Shown piece after piece: positions 10,021 through 20,424 of a stretch of DNA of 64,000 nt. This stretch comes from Semisulcospira habei (Eukaryota; Mollusca; Gastropoda; Semisulcospiridae), in contig BTPG01000005.1 in the NCBI GenBank assembly GCA_036245525.1, positions 177,291,539 through 177,355,538 on the forward strand, read 5' to 3'. The translations under genes were made by a program, and so were the position numbers. Below the pieces are notes generated by a model. That model was not told the origin of the DNA and did no database searches. It was given only the letters and a program-made list of their open reading frames with translations. Every line of letters starts with the position of its first letter. Positions within the stretch are counted from its first letter, which is position 1.

Positions 10021-10383
10021 AAGGAGATTGTTACGTTTGTGGGTGTGTTATTCTTTGAGAGCATGTGTATTAATCATAGAAAAGATCAGATATTCATTTG
10101 AGTTATTTTGGATAAGAATTAAGTACCTTTTTACTAGGATTCATTTTCTTTTGCACGGAGACTTGCGATCGATTTTTTTTTATGTGACGCGTAGTTTCGC
10201 TACATTAGACTGGAAGGTTCGAGCAGGGTCGCGATCTTTCTAGTGACCTCATATGACGTCAAAGTGTCGGCAACATTTCGTAACATTGTATTAAAGACGC
10301 CTACATAGTAGTGGAATTTTGTAGGTCATTCTAGTGTATTCTTTTCATGAATATTAATGAGTTTTGGTTACATTTTCTTTTCT

Positions 10384-10432
10384 GATTGGTTGTGTTGTGC
10401 GAATTTGCTGGAAATCTGCAATAGTATAAAAG
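10384..10432 (+). promoter_or_regulatory. Possible pol II promoter: inverted CCAAT box plus TATA box
   Basis: CTGATTGGTTGTG (an inverted CCAAT motif) lies about 35 bp upstream of AGTATAAAAGACC. The arrangement fits a promoter or an LTR U3 region. The only open frame just downstream is short and runs into the repeat at 10524, so the driven transcript, if any, is unknown. Confidence 0.3.
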
Positions 10433-10523
10433 ACCGTGTTAGTAAGTACGTGTGTACAATGTATGAGAAAAAACCAATCCAGACCAAAAAGGTGACTGCC
10501 AAGCGTGTAATATGCAAAGATGT

Positions 10524-10675
10524 ACCCAACGGAGAAAGAAACACGCTTAGAAAAGACGGGTACAACACAATTTATTAATATTTCGGGTAAATACCCTTTG
10601 TCAAAATAGACAAACAAACAAACAGAGAGATTAGCCGCTACTTATCTTCATTGGCAGAAAGAATGTGGCAATGTA
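10524..10675 (+). repeat. Dispersed repeat, paired (inverted) with 23440-23586
   Basis: GTACCCAACGGAGAAAGAAA, ACACAATTTATTAATATTTC, GGGTAAATACCCTTTGTC and GCAGAAAGAATGTGGCAA all recur in reverse complement at 23440-23586. GGGTAAATACCC is a small palindrome. The family is unknown. Confidence 0.8.
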
Positions 10676-10962
10676 TGAGAGACGCAGTGTGTCCAAAGTG
10701 TTGATGCATTGTAGAGGCGACAGTGTATCACTGTGGATGCATTTGTAAATGGCATTGTGTGGAGATCGCATCGCTGCAATAAAATATTGTTGGAACTGTT
10801 ACTCCATTGTGGTCTACAACCTTGTGTCACGTGTGACGAGTTGCAGCCGAGTGAAGTTCTTTTACAAGAATCCTACGTGCGTGCGTCTGGTGTGATTGCA
10901 TCATACGGACCACCACGTATCAGAGATGGATTCCTGTCGCTACTCGAGCCCACAGAGCGTAC

Positions 10963-11045
10963 TAATGGCGGGAAGCGCCGTGTGTCCGTCTTTATTTTAG
11001 CGGTGTGCGCCGAAGTGTGTGTTGATCAGAGGTTGGCTTAGAGAG
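10963..11045. repeat. Direct repeat, paired with 9944-10020
   Basis: AATGGCGGGAAGCGCCGTGT, GTCCGTCTTTATTT and TTGATCAGAGGTTGGCTTAG match the upstream copy. Confidence 0.65.
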
Positions 11046-11164
11046 GAGCGGTCGCACAGGCGCGGGATGGTCGTTGCGTCATCACTCCTAACACGGGTGG
11101 TAGTAATGTTGGAGAGATGACTCAACGACCATTTCGCACCTGTGAGGAGTGGTGTCTTTATTAA

Positions 11165-11437
11165 GTCACGTAAACCTAAAACACGGTACTCGCGTGTCAC
11201 AATGTTAACTCATTCGAGACGACGCGGCACATCTCGAATGAGTTCTCTTTGCGTGTTGATAGCTGTTTGATTCCTACAGGAATCACCGCGACAGAAACCG
11301 CTACCTACACGCTAACGGTTAACACGTATCCCCTCGACGGTTGGAGGGGGTGGGGGGGGGGGGGGGGGGAGGCCTTTCTAGCTCGTCACGTAAACCTAAA
11401 ACACTGCGGCATTCGCGTGAAACAATGTTAACCCTTT
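11165..11437. repeat. Direct repeats around small hairpins and a poly-G run
   Basis: TCACGTAAACCTAAAACAC...CGCGTG...ACAATGTTAAC occurs at 11165-11209 and 11385-11432. Between them are a short inverted pair of CTCATTCGAGA (11205-11244), a GTCG(A/C)GGTGATTCC-family hairpin (11258-11333) and a poly-G run (about 11351-11369). Confidence 0.65.
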
Positions 11438-11477
11438 GCGTTACATGAATCATCGCGACAGAAACGCAAAGGATTAA
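11428..11477. mobile_element. 50-bp TTAA-flanked hairpin
   Basis: TTAACCCTTTGCGTT at the left and AACGCAAAGGATTAA at the right are inverted ends. This is a minimal form of the TTAA-CCC end structure. Confidence 0.65.
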
Positions 11478-11519
11478 TGCATATATTGTGCAGACTTACG
11501 GCTGTGCAACTTCCATTTG

Positions 11520-11733
11520 TTAACTCATTCTATCCCAACACCGAAATCCCCAAATTTTGCCGTTGTCCTCTGAAGACTGCATTGCAGTGCAGGACACAAA
11601 TCGACCATGATAGTTCAAGGGTGATGCCAGAATAGCTTGGCGCCCATAGGCGCCAAGCTATTCTGACATCAACCTTGAACTATCATGGTCGATCCTTATC
11701 TTGCGGTGGTGTGTCTGGGGTAGAAGGAGTTAA
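11520..11733. mobile_element. TTAA-flanked hairpin MITE (GGCGCCAAGCTATTCTGG family)
   Basis: The ends TTAACTCATTCTATCCCAAC and GGGGTAGAAGGAGTTAA are inverted. The core hairpin GCTTGGCGCC-CATA-GGCGCCAAGC and longer arms closely match 2611-2812 and 13243-13455. Confidence 0.85.
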
Positions 11734-11843
11734 CATCACTAGGCCAAGGAAGTTTGTTCTGCTGTGGCGTTGCTGGTACAGCCCAGTTGTTAAAGGAGCA
11801 ACATAGAAACAACAGGTTGTCAGTTTTCAATTCTGCATCAATC

Positions 11844-11917
11844 TAAACTCATTGGAGACGAAAGGCATCCGGATACGCGGCTTCGGCCGCGTATCCCGTT
11901 CGTCTCGAATGAGTTAA
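11844..11917. repeat. Hairpin with CTCATT/AATGAG ends
   Basis: AAACTCATTGGAGACGAA pairs with TTCGTCTCGAATGAGTT. The centre GATACGCGGC...GCCGCGTATC is a perfect inner hairpin. The right end keeps TTAA; the left has TAAA. Confidence 0.75.
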
Positions 11918-11982
11918 TCTATCTTCTGCATGCAAGCACGGCAATCAACACCATCACAATATTAGAAAAAATACATACCATC

Positions 11983-12429
11983 CAAATGCAAGACATAGAT
12001 CCGCATGAGCCCCCGCACTAAGGCGCCTGCCACCAATGCCAAAGGTGCGAGGTTCGAAAACGGGTTCCGGCGTCGGACTTTTCTCCTCTGGTAAGTGTCA
12101 CCGTTAATTCGGGCGGACCGTCGGGGGTTCTTTCTCCGGGTACTTCGGTTCTTCCACCCCCATACTTTTGTACCGGTTTCAGGCCACTTTACAAATTTCA
12201 AATACAAGCGATCAAAAATCTATGTAACTTCAGTAGCTGAACTGGCCCTTCGTCTGTCTTGTACTGTGTTTGTCCTAAATCTGTGTCTGTTACGTGAGTG
12301 TGCGTGTTGGGTTTCAGTTCGCGGCGCTTTGAGTAGATTTGCCTAAAAATTGAGAGAAAGCGCCTATATAATAACGGTATTATCATTATTACATGCGGTG
12401 GCTCATGTTGATCTATGTCTCTCGCTGAC
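11983..12429. mobile_element. CTCATGAGGATC-family hairpin split by an insertion
   Basis: The left arm GACATAGATCCGCATGAGCC ends near 12019. The matching right arm TGCGGTGGCTCATGTTGATC begins near 12391 and runs to CTCTCGCTGACC. An insertion of about 370 bp separates them. Confidence 0.7.
12020..12391 (+). mobile_element. Second type of tRNA-like SINE, inserted in a hairpin MITE
   Basis: The head AAGGCGCCTGCCACCAATGC and GTGCGAGGTTCGAA resemble a tRNA-type promoter (B box GGTTCGA). The 3' part GCGCTTTGAGTAGATTTGCC and GAAAGCGCCTATATAA ends in an ATTATCATTATTA tail, the layout of a SINE with a LINE-derived tail. No clear target-site duplication is seen. Confidence 0.6.
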
Positions 12430-12549
12430 CCCACTTTATATCCATGTTCCTTGGACAGACAAGGTGTTCTTTGGAACTGCATAATGAGAGATTTCAGGAA
12501 CTCAATCCGCATCCACTTTTTAACCTGCTCCAGTTGAAAGGCGTACTTC

Positions 12550-12633
12550 ACACACACGCACACACACACATGCATGCACGCACGCACACAAGCGCTTGCG
12601 TAAAAGCGCGCGCGCGCACACACACACACACAC
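12550..12633. repeat. (CA)n/(CG)n-rich microsatellite
   Basis: Two CA/ACGC runs are separated by ACAAGCGCTTGCGTAAAAGC. Confidence 0.9.
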
Positions 12634-12822
12634 ATCCAATAAAAATGTACATGTTCATTCAAATTATGAGTACGTGTCCTTTATTAACGGGAAAAAAAAA
12701 ATTACAAATTCAACAAACTCAGCTGGACAGTGCTATGCTGTTGGCGAATCAAATCCTTGCGGAAACAATTCCCGGAAAGGATTCAAAAGTGCGTTGGCGC
12801 ATGATTGTAGCACGACACGGGT

Positions 12823-12870
12823 CAGCCTCAGTACAGGTCAGCCTCAGTATAGGGCAGCCTCAGTACACCG
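12823..12870. repeat. GTCAGCCTCAGTA tandem triplet
   Basis: GGTCAGCCTCAGTA occurs three times (the third as GGCAGCCTCAGTA). The same word forms the inverted ends of the element at 21233-21450. Confidence 0.7.
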
Positions 12871-13011
12871 CGAAAAGTCGGACGCTGTTAGTCGCATTCT
12901 GAATTAACTCTTAAAATGGAAGTCATTTAGTTCTGGGAGTTTCAGAGTTAATTTATAGATATAATTATATACATACAGGCTTGGAGGCGGCTGTGGGATG
13001 GAGGTGGGGAC

Positions 13012-13195
13012 TGATTAGTCCGGGGATTATCATCCACGGCACAGGAGTGATAATGAACGGCCTTTAGCGGGCGGGTTATGGGGGACAGGGACAGCTATCG
13101 CGTATGGAATATGACCTGAACACTGATCAATTCAAGCGCACTGCAACTGTGCCGCTATGACTTACCAGGAACCTTTCAACGGACATGATGCGCAC
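13012..13195 (-). mobile_element. 5'-truncated tRNA-derived SINE
   Basis: Reads on the minus strand as the body and tail of the SINE at 1017-1357: CATGTCCGTTGAAAGGTTCC, GTTCAGGTCATATTCCATA, CCCATAACCCGCCCG. The tRNA head is missing. Confidence 0.8.
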
Positions 13196-13242
13196 AAAAC
13201 AAGCCCCTCTTTTGCTGAAGCAAAACGTAAGCAAAATTATAT

Positions 13243-13455
13243 TAACTCATTCTACCCCAACACCGAAATCTTTAAATTTTGCCGTTGTCCTCTGAAGACT
13301 GCATTGCAGTGCAGGACACAGATCGACCATCATAGTTCAAGGGTGATGCCAGAATAGCTTGGCGCCCATAGGCGCCAAGCTATTCTGGCATCACCCTTGA
13401 ACTATCATGGTCGATCCTTATCTTCCGGTGGTGTGTCTGGGGTAGAATGAGTTAA
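13243..13455. mobile_element. TTAA-flanked hairpin MITE (GGCGCCAAGCTATTCTGG family)
   Basis: A complete copy with TTAACTCATTCTACCCCAAC and GGGGTAGAATGAGTTAA ends. The long central hairpin is nearly perfect (ATAGTTCAAGGGTGATGCC and its inverse around CATA). It can serve as the reference copy for this family. Confidence 0.9.
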
Positions 13456-13461
13456 AGCTCT

Positions 13462-13547
13462 CTGGCCGACGTCAGCCTTGGGTGGCCCGGGCACAGCTGT
13501 GCGCGGGCCAACCAAGGGTGACACTGCCCAGAGGACCTTTTGCTTAT
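13462..13547. repeat. Hairpin, GCACAGCTGTGC family
   Basis: GGCCGACGTCAGCCTTGG and its near-inverse surround GCACAGCTGTGCGC. Related hairpins are at 15443-15532, 18735-18840, 18955-19045 and 21285-21355. Confidence 0.75.
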
Positions 13548-14019
13548 CGGCTATCCACTAGGGACCCCGTTCGCGCTGTGGGCGAAGTCATATCATACAC
13601 TTCTCGACGTAATACTGAGGCTGACTTGCACTTAAAATATCACCAGGAGAATACTGTCAGCATGTATACAAATCAAGGATTACGAAATGTAAAGGCTGGA
13701 CATTCATCGAGAAATAATATGGGTACGATTTTTATACGCGTTATCCTACAGAAGTATAATGCACTAAAGCTATACAAGTAAAAAATCACAAAAACAGTAT
13801 ATTGACAAGCTGCACGTATATAAATCACAACTGGGCAACAACTGGGCAAGGCTGCAGAAGCGTCAGCAAGCTGTCCGGAAAAAATGCGCTTCGGGGTTTT
13901 TCAAAAACGCCCAAAATTCCCAACAACAAACAAACAAAGGGGGAAAAAAAAGAAGAACTTCACGGTGTTCACACATTCACCAGACTATCCACCACACATG
14001 ACAGTTCACTGGATGTGCC
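13548..14019. other. Unassigned stretch
   Basis: ATACTGAGGCTGACTTGCAC near 13613 matches the right terminal repeat of the element at 21233-21450, so this may be the right part of a related, larger copy. Nothing else is recognised. Confidence 0.45.
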
Positions 14020-14030
14020 ATATTAACCGT

Positions 14031-14175
14031 TTGGTTGTCGAAAACACATTTTGTCGTGACGATTAGGAATCACGACAAACTGCGCTACAGACAGCAAATA
14101 TGTGAATCAGCCATGACAGTTGGAAGGTTGTGCCCGATAAGCAAGCGTACTGACCTATCATGGTTGATCCACCTT
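14031..14175. repeat. Small hairpin joined to a MITE remnant
   Basis: TTTTGTCGTGACGATTAGGA and ATCACGACAAACTGCGCTA form a hairpin of the GTCG(A/C)GGTGATTCC type. CCTATCATGGTTGATCCACC near 14152 is a remnant of the GGCGCC MITE right arm. Confidence 0.5.
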
Positions 14176-14419
14176 CTGCTGTAGTCTGGCAATGTTGCAT
14201 GAGTTCAGACTCGGGAACTAAACACATGGAAATAAATTTAGAAGAACAGCACAAAAGACATGTGTTAGATGTGGAACAGCTGTGGAAATACAAGTGTTTC
14301 TCAAAGCATTTTGATGGTTTTATTTTATTTTTTAATCGACATTCATGACTTCAGCATGTTAGGCTTATACACCCACATTTTGAGTAGCTCTTTGCCTACG
14401 GATGTCGACTTCCACCGCT

Positions 14420-14588
14420 GAGAAATTACTTCCCCTAGAACACTATCGGCGGCCAGATTCTGAGAAATTACTTCCCCTAGAACACTATGGGCGGCCAGAT
14501 TCTGAGAAATTACTTCCCCTAGAACACTATCGGCGGCCAGATTCTGAGAAATTACTTCCCCTAGAACACTATCGGCGGCCAGATTCTC
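14420..14588. repeat. 42-bp minisatellite, four copies
   Basis: The unit GAGAAATTACTTCCCCTAGA + ACACTATCGGCGGCCAGATT + CT occurs four times with one substitution (CGG to GGG in copy 2). It is a multiple of 3, so it leaves open frames on both strands, but there is no other coding sign. Confidence 0.95.
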
Positions 14589-14654
14589 AGGCAAGGTTTC
14601 CTGGCAGTGCATGTGCCTGGCTATGTCTTATACTGCAGGTGTCGTTACATGCCG

Positions 14655-14745
14655 TCACTTGTAAGTTAGTTATGAGTTCTTATCTAGATCCGGTGCGCAT
14701 GCGCACCGGATCTAGCTAGGAACTCATAACAAACTTACCTAATAC
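14655..14745. repeat. Hairpin element
   Basis: TAAGTTAGTTATGAGTTC and ATCTAGATCCGGTGCGCA pair with GCGCACCGGATCTAG and GAACTCATAACAAACTTA. The centre TGCGCATGCGCA is a perfect palindrome. Confidence 0.8.
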
Positions 14746-15442
14746 AGAAAAGTAACTTTGTATGCAAAGAGATTTTGTTCTTATTTGACACATACAATTT
14801 TTTTTTCTTTTTTCTACACATCATATAAATGACACTTTGAAACTCTCATTTTGTAATGCTGTTATAAGTTTAAGATCTTCATTGTTATACACCAAATTAT
14901 TTCTAGACACCTGACAAAAGCGGTAAATCAGAAATAGGTCATATGCTGTGCATCTTTTCACGCAAACAGAGGACTATAAGCCCGGACAAACATGTGATAT
15001 CGAATATATTTGTGCGGGCTTTTAATGCACCATTTCCGTCGAAGATCGTGCAGTTTTGGCCTACTTCTGATTTCAAAACAAGATCGATCCGATTCATGCA
15101 CGTTTAGGAAAAAACTGGTTCAGTTGTGCTATCATGTCCTTCATAGCATTTGAGCAGAGCGCACAGACATATTCTAGGTTTGATACCCGTAGGCATGCAT
15201 ACAAGCACAAGATCCAGAAGCAGACACCTGCTGCAGCTTTCTCAGCTGTGTGTTTGTGTCAACTGCAGCTGATGTCAGCCCGATCAAGGGCTTTTTAGTT
15301 GCTGGTCAATGAAACCATCAAACTGTACAACATGAATGAAAGGACGATTCACAAAAACTGCAGACCTTGAACTGCACTGTCTTTGAACACACTCTGTGTA
15401 TCATGTGTCGGTCACTTTAAGTATCTCTCCCCCATGTAATCA
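14746..15442. other. Unassigned AT-rich stretch
   Basis: No gene, RNA or repeat recognised on either strand. Confidence 0.45.
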
Positions 15443-15532
15443 AAAGGTCTTTGGGCCGACACCAGCCACAGGTGACCCACGCACAGCTGTGCGCGGGTCA
15501 CTTGCGGCTGGTGTAGACTCAACGACTTTTTG
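15443..15532. repeat. Hairpin, GCACAGCTGTGC family
   Basis: AAAAGGTCTTTGGGCCGACAC...GGTGACCCAC and its near-inverse flank GCACAGCTGTGCGC. Confidence 0.75.
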
Positions 15533-16139
15533 CTCCCTGGGTCATTAATAAAATTAACAAAATCAAACAAAAAATAATCAACAGACTGGTCCAAGGAAAA
15601 CATCATCAACAGAAAGAGAAACAAAAATAATCAAGAAAAAGAAAAACAATCAAACAAATAAAACATAGAGCAAAAAACAGACAGATTAATCTTACAGATT
15701 TGAGAAGAAAAAAAAATTTCTCCTAATATTTCATTTTTTTTCTCCCCCTATCAGTACATTGACTTCACACATGAATAATATTACCCAACAGGCATGTTCT
15801 GCCCGGACTGTATATAGGACGAGTACAGGCAAACACCAGGTGGTTTAAAACACAGGTAATGTTCGAAAGAAAAGCACTGCAAACAACTCACACCAATTTC
15901 ACTTCTTTTATGAGAATAATAAACAATACCCATGCTAAAACGCTGGATATTATATCGAATCCAGACCAGGTTGGCAGCTGCCAGGCGACTCCCTTGCCAC
16001 CTGCGTAAAATGCAAAGAAATTCCAAACTTGAAAAAGACGATGCTGAGAAACAGCCAGTACAACACATTTCTTTGTGGACTATAGTCAATTAACCCGTAA
16101 ACAAACTGTTTGCCATGCAAACCTTGCTGTAAAAAGTGC
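15533..16139. other. Unassigned stretch
   Basis: An A-rich run of about 150 bp is followed by sequence with a 102-codon minus-strand frame (15781-16089) that has no recognisable domain. I do not call a gene. Confidence 0.4.
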
Positions 16140-16343
16140 ATAACACATTCTTGCCCTGGACCGAAATCGCCAAATTTTGAAGTTACCCTCTGAAGCAATT
16201 CCAGAGACAGACTGAGCGTGATAGTTCAAGGGTGGTGCTAGAATAGCTTGGCGCCTATGGGCGCCAAGCTATTCTGGCACCACCCTTGAACTATCACGCT
16301 CGATCCATGTGTTGCTGTGGTGTGTTGGGGCTGAATGAGTTAA
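16140..16343. mobile_element. Hairpin MITE (GGCGCCAAGCTATTCTGG family)
   Basis: The right end is GGGGCTGAATGAGTTAA. The left end has decayed (ATAACACATTCTTGCCC). The hairpin GTGGTGCTAGAATAGCTTGG and its inverse is nearly perfect. Confidence 0.8.
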
Positions 16344-17054
16344 TTATTTGTTCATGTACGACCCATACCCGATTTCCCACGTGCGTCACCATGGATATCT
16401 CCGGGGAGGGATGCCTCACTGGCATATGACCCACACTGGCTGCCTAAGTGCCTAATTATTTGTTCAAGTGTAAGCCACAATGGATGTCTCCCACGATTTG
16501 CTACCGTTGTAGCGGTTGCAAATCGACTGATTGATTGTACATTGCTCAACGTCCCGACAGCAACAAGACTTTCTTAGGACGTGCCTGCACTGCTTGTGCA
16601 AAAACCCCTAAACAGAACATTGAATGTATGTCGCCAGCCGGTCCAACACGTTAAATAAACCTACGACATGGGGCCCAAATAAAGCTAAGACCATTTAGCA
16701 ACATACATCCAACATCACGAGCTACAGGCAGCGCAGACAGTAGGGAGAGTTTTAAAAAGGCAAACACAGGTGAATGGACCAAGGGTAGACAGAAACACAT
16801 GCCCCAGAATAGAGGGAAAATCCCACCCTGTGGGGCTGACCAAGGTGACCCTGGGAACTAAAAAGTAGTTAACCCCACCCAAATCCCCCAGGGCAGACCC
16901 GGGTGGGGGTTTCGCAAATCGAGGGAGGCTTCCAGTGTGCAATACCATGTCAGTGCCCAACAGTTTGTAACCAAAAACATTCACTTCCAAAACTATCCCA
17001 GTGGCACCCTTGGGAATGTTACGCCAGGACACATTGAAAAACAGCCGATTGCAC
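16344..17054. other. Unassigned stretch
   Basis: No gene or repeat family recognised. A 105-codon minus-strand frame (16715-17032) has no known domain. Confidence 0.4.
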
Positions 17055-17185
17055 GAGGAACAGATCTTCGTAAGCCCCTACACGTGGGTGCTAATGTTGA
17101 TCTGTACCTCCTGGTGTCATCTTGTTGCACTAGATCAACAGTGGCAGTTACTGGCCTATAACGATCATGGTCGATCCACATCAAC
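17055..17185. repeat. Chimeric remnant of two hairpin families
   Basis: The left part (GAACAGATCTTCGTAAGCCC with GTTGATCTGTACCTC) is like the CTCATGAGGATC family. The right part (ATAACGATCATGGTCGATCC) is the outer right arm of the GGCGCC family. Confidence 0.5.
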
Positions 17186-17300
17186 CTACCGCAACTAGAG
17201 TGCTACTCTTAGCCAGCGCTTTCCAAGTCTGGACAATTGCTATGTGGCTTCTAAATTACTGAAAAATGTTATTTGCCAAAAAAAAGAGAGACTTAATCCT

Positions 17301-17441
17301 CTTAACCCCATGGCCGCATCTCCGCATGGCCGCAAACTTTTGGAGGCGTTGTAGGAGATGGCCAAGCTCATCTGGCACTACCCTTGAATTATCATGATCA
17401 ATCCATCTCCTGCTGCAGGGTCCCGGGGCTAAATGGGTTAA
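17301..17441. repeat. Truncated GGCGCC-family MITE
   Basis: ACTACCCTTGAATTATCATG, TCAATCCATCTCCTGCTGCA and GGGGCTAAATGGGTTAA give the right half. The left arm and hairpin loop are mostly deleted. Confidence 0.6.
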
Positions 17442-18120
17442 ACTAAGCGTCCGCGGTGACCATACAAACCTGTTACATTGATTTCCGGGTATAACCATAC
17501 ATAGTTGACTCGCAGACAGATTAATTAAGACACCTTCTGCTGTAAGACAGACACAACGTGATATAATCACGCAGTTACGAATGGAATAACAACCGTAGCC
17601 ACTCGGAGGCATTATAACAAATTCTATATATATATATATCAGATGTTGATATTCGTCAAATAGTTTTATGCACTGTCGAGACTGCTCCGGGAGCCCTTAG
17701 GGCCTTTAAAAGAGTATCTCCTTGAAAATAGAACCCTTCATAAACAAAGCACTAATGGTACATGCATAAACTATGACACACATCATTACTACTTAAACAA
17801 CATTTCAAATAAGCTACAGTAATACCGTAAGAGCAACAACAACAGCAACCAAAAAAAAAAAAAAAAAAAGAAGAAAAAAACCACCAAAACAACCCCCCAA
17901 ACAAAAGAACACACTGCAATCTATAGTCTGTCAGCCAACACCTTTTGCAGTCTCATGAGCACCTGCAGCACCGGGGGACTTATGAGCGTCTATGCTGCTT
18001 GCTCGCCAACTCAAGCTGTGCCTCAAAATGAGGGTGTATCATCCCCCTTGTCCATGGCACCACCCATACTGACTACTGTTTATGGTACTGTTGGCTGCAT
18101 GCACAAAGGGGTCAGCCCAT
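17442..18120. other. Unassigned stretch with a decayed hairpin
   Basis: Contains an A-rich run near 17852-17880. A weak CTCATGAGGATC-type hairpin is at 17940-18005 (GTCTCATGAGCACCTGCAGC with GGGGGACTTATGAGCGTC). No gene. Confidence 0.45.
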
Positions 18121-18324
18121 TTAACCCACGACCACATTTCCCAGATTTTGGAGGCGTCACCTAAGCACCATGTACCAGCTGCAGGAGATGCATCCACCAT
18201 GATAATTCAAGGGTAGTGCCAGATTAGCTTGGCGCCTGATGGCGCCAAGCTAATCTGGCACTACCCTTGAATTACCATGGTCGATCCATCTCCTGATGTA
18301 GTGCGTCAGATTTAAATGAGTTAA
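18121..18324. mobile_element. TTAA-flanked hairpin MITE, CTAATCTGG subfamily
   Basis: TTAACCCACGACCACATTTC at the left and GTCAGATTTAAATGAGTTAA at the right. The hairpin reads GTGCCAGATTAGCTTGGCGC...GCGCCAAGCTAATCTGGCAC. The core has TTAGCTTGGCGCC where other copies have ATAGCTTGGCGCC, marking a subfamily shared with 20155 and 55354. Confidence 0.85.
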
Positions 18325-18734
18325 GCAAAAATACAGAAGCGACAAGCACACTGCATGATTACAGATGTATACAAGATGTGTTTTTAATAGCACACATACT
18401 ACAGGCATACAATTGTAAATTTCATACTGATGAAAAAGCAGAAAGAGTAAATATATGTGCATATTCAAAAAAGGCATGCATGCACCAGCTCAAAGCTGAA
18501 AAGCCCACACTACATTCGTGGCACACTTTGTGAGCACAAAATAATCTCACCCCTACAACTATGATGTTACTTCAAAGCACAAGCTGAGTACTCCTAGTGT
18601 CCATAACATCCCTCATTCCAACACCTTCATGGCCCATAATGCAGAACTGACATTCTCCGTGCGTATAACAAGAGTATATACAATATCCAAACTAATCGCA
18701 CCCTTCATTTTTAAGCAATTCATTGAACTATATT
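18325..18734. other. Unassigned stretch
   Basis: No gene or repeat recognised. Confidence 0.4.
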
Positions 18735-19045
18735 CTTCCAGGGAACGAAAGGTCCTCGTGCCATCATTGGCTGCAGTTCGCCCGTGCACAGCTGTGTGTG
18801 AGCCAACTGCAGCCAATGACAGCACAAAGACCTTTCGCTTCATGAGCCTGTGGTTGTGATTACAAATTTTACTATAAAAAAAGTGCTCAAGGAGGCGGAG
18901 TGTAAAGATACAGAGTGGTGGTGGGGTGTGGAATGTGGTAGAGTTCTAGCACGTTAAGGACTTTTGGACTTATATCCGTTGCAGTAGTTCCACGTACAGC
19001 TGTGCACAAGCCAACTGCGCCCAACACTGGCCAATGACCTTTTGC
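18735..19045. repeat. Two neighbouring GCACAGCTGTGC-family hairpins
   Basis: AAAGGTCCTCGTGCCATCAT...GCACAGCTGTGTGTG...AGCACAAAGACCTTT (18735-18840) is a clear hairpin. A weaker relative with TTCCACGTACAGCTGTGCAC lies at 18955-19045. Confidence 0.65.
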
Positions 19046-19369
19046 GTACCAGAGTAGGGATGTGAGCTGTTAGGAGTTTTAATGCAGTTGGATAATTATA
19101 ACCAATTTGTTGGTAATTACATCTTCCCCATGCATCATCTCGATGGAACAGATGACTGGAATTTTATTTCTAAGTGTATTTATGCGGCAAGCACCATTTG
19201 TAGAAGGCTCAACAGAACCAAAAAAATATCACGTAAGGTTGAAAGTAATGTGGAAGGCATAGATGACAGCGCTGTTGCAGGAATGCAACTAGACATTTCC
19301 GCAGATGGATCAAATGTCCTGGGTTTGCCAACATGAATAGGACATGATGTCCACCATACAGAAATTTAA
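19046..19369. other. Unassigned stretch
   Basis: An 84-codon open frame has no recognisable domain. No other signal. Confidence 0.35.
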
Positions 19370-19460
19370 TACTGACAAGCAAAAGAAATGCGACATCACT
19401 TGAGTCGTCGGAAACACTGATGATTCCAATGATGTTGCATTTCTTTTGCTAGTCAGTACA
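19370..19460. mobile_element. MITE with 27-bp terminal inverted repeats, AAAAGAAATGCGACAT family
   Basis: TACTGACAAGCAAAAGAAAT + GCGACAT at the left is inverted as ATGTTGC + ATTTCTTTTGCTAGTCAGTA at the right, with two mismatches. The interior has GTCGGAAACACTGATGATTCC. This is the best preserved of three copies. Confidence 0.8.
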
Positions 19461-19831
19461 GTAGGTCCACATAAGATACTGTTTTGTGAGGGGTCACTGA
19501 GTGCAATGCAGACTTAGAATGCTAATGTGCTATGTAAAATATGAAGTCAAAGATAACAGAAAAGTGATTGGACATAGGCATGCGAGGCAATTACAATAGG
19601 ACATTTGATCCACTGGCACCCACATTAATCAGACATTTCAACCCTGCAGTCAGACTATGACCAATGTCCGACGCCTAGTTGCATCCCTGCTGTTGAAAGC
19701 ACTATGGTAGTAGACACTTTCCGAGAGACTGTGCCAAGCCAAACAACCTCACAGAGGTCCCAGCTTCCATCTGGAGGAGGCAATTAAGTATCCTCATGAG
19801 GCCCCCCCTGAGGCGTAAGGGCTCACTTTTT
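19461..19831. other. Unassigned stretch
   Basis: A weak CTCATGAGG-type hairpin remnant is at 19775-19825. Nothing else recognised. Confidence 0.4.
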
Positions 19832-19893
19832 AACCCTCTGGCTGTCAGCTGGGATCATCAAGAGCAAAACTGCCACTGACAGCCAAAGGGTTG
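19832..19893. mobile_element. Small TTAA-type hairpin
   Basis: TTAACCCTCTGGCTGTCAG pairs with CTGACAGCCAAAGGGTTGA. The right TTAA has decayed to TTGA. Confidence 0.6.
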
Positions 19894-19927
19894 ATGTGCT
19901 TTCGTGCCATAGGAATTCTATGCATGT

Positions 19928-20122
19928 TTAACTCATTCCACGCTAACAACAAAATCCTTAACTTTTGCCGTTGTCCTCTGAAGGCTGCATTGCAGTGCAG
20001 GACACAGATCGACCTTGATAGTTCAAGGGTGATGCCAGAATAGCTTGGCACCCATAGGCACCCTTGAACTATCATGGTCAATCCTTATCTTCCTGTGGTG
20101 TGTCTGGGGTAGAATGAGTTAA
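19928..20122. mobile_element. TTAA-flanked hairpin MITE with partly deleted right arm
   Basis: TTAACTCATTCCACGCTAAC and GGGGTAGAATGAGTTAA ends. The left arm reads GATGCCAGAATAGCTTGGCA, but the right arm jumps from CCCATAGGCA to CCCTTGAACTATCATGGTC, a loss of about 20 bp next to the loop. Confidence 0.8.
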
Positions 20123-20154
20123 GCAGTACAGCAAATGTGTAAAGTCATAGACAT

Positions 20155-20360
20155 TTAACCCATTTAGCCCCATGTCCAAAATTCTGGAGGTGTCGCCTAA
20201 CTCCTATGTACCAGTTGCAGGAGACAGACTGACCATGATAACTCAAGGGTAGTGCCAGATTGGCTTGGCACCTTCAGGCGCCAAGCCAACCTGGCACTAC
20301 TCTTGAATTATCATGGTCAATCAATCTCCTGTTGTAGGGTGTTGGGGCTAAATGGGTTAA
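20155..20360. mobile_element. TTAA-flanked hairpin MITE, CTGGCACTAC subfamily
   Basis: TTAACCCATTTAGCCCCATG and GGGGCTAAATGGGTTAA are inverted ends beginning TTAA-CCC. The hairpin is GTGCCAGATTGGCTTGGC around CCTTCAGG. Confidence 0.85.
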
Positions 20361-20424
20361 CTTCCCTTTTCCCCCCAAAAAAAAACTGCATAAAGGAAGG
20401 GAATCCTTTGCGTGGGTGATAGTG

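Noticed and set aside
14420..14588. CRISPR array
   Set aside because: The units abut with no unique spacers, and the genome is eukaryotic.
14343..14719. Repeat protein encoded by the 42-bp minisatellite
   Set aside because: Frames are open on both strands only because the unit is a multiple of 3; no other coding evidence exists.
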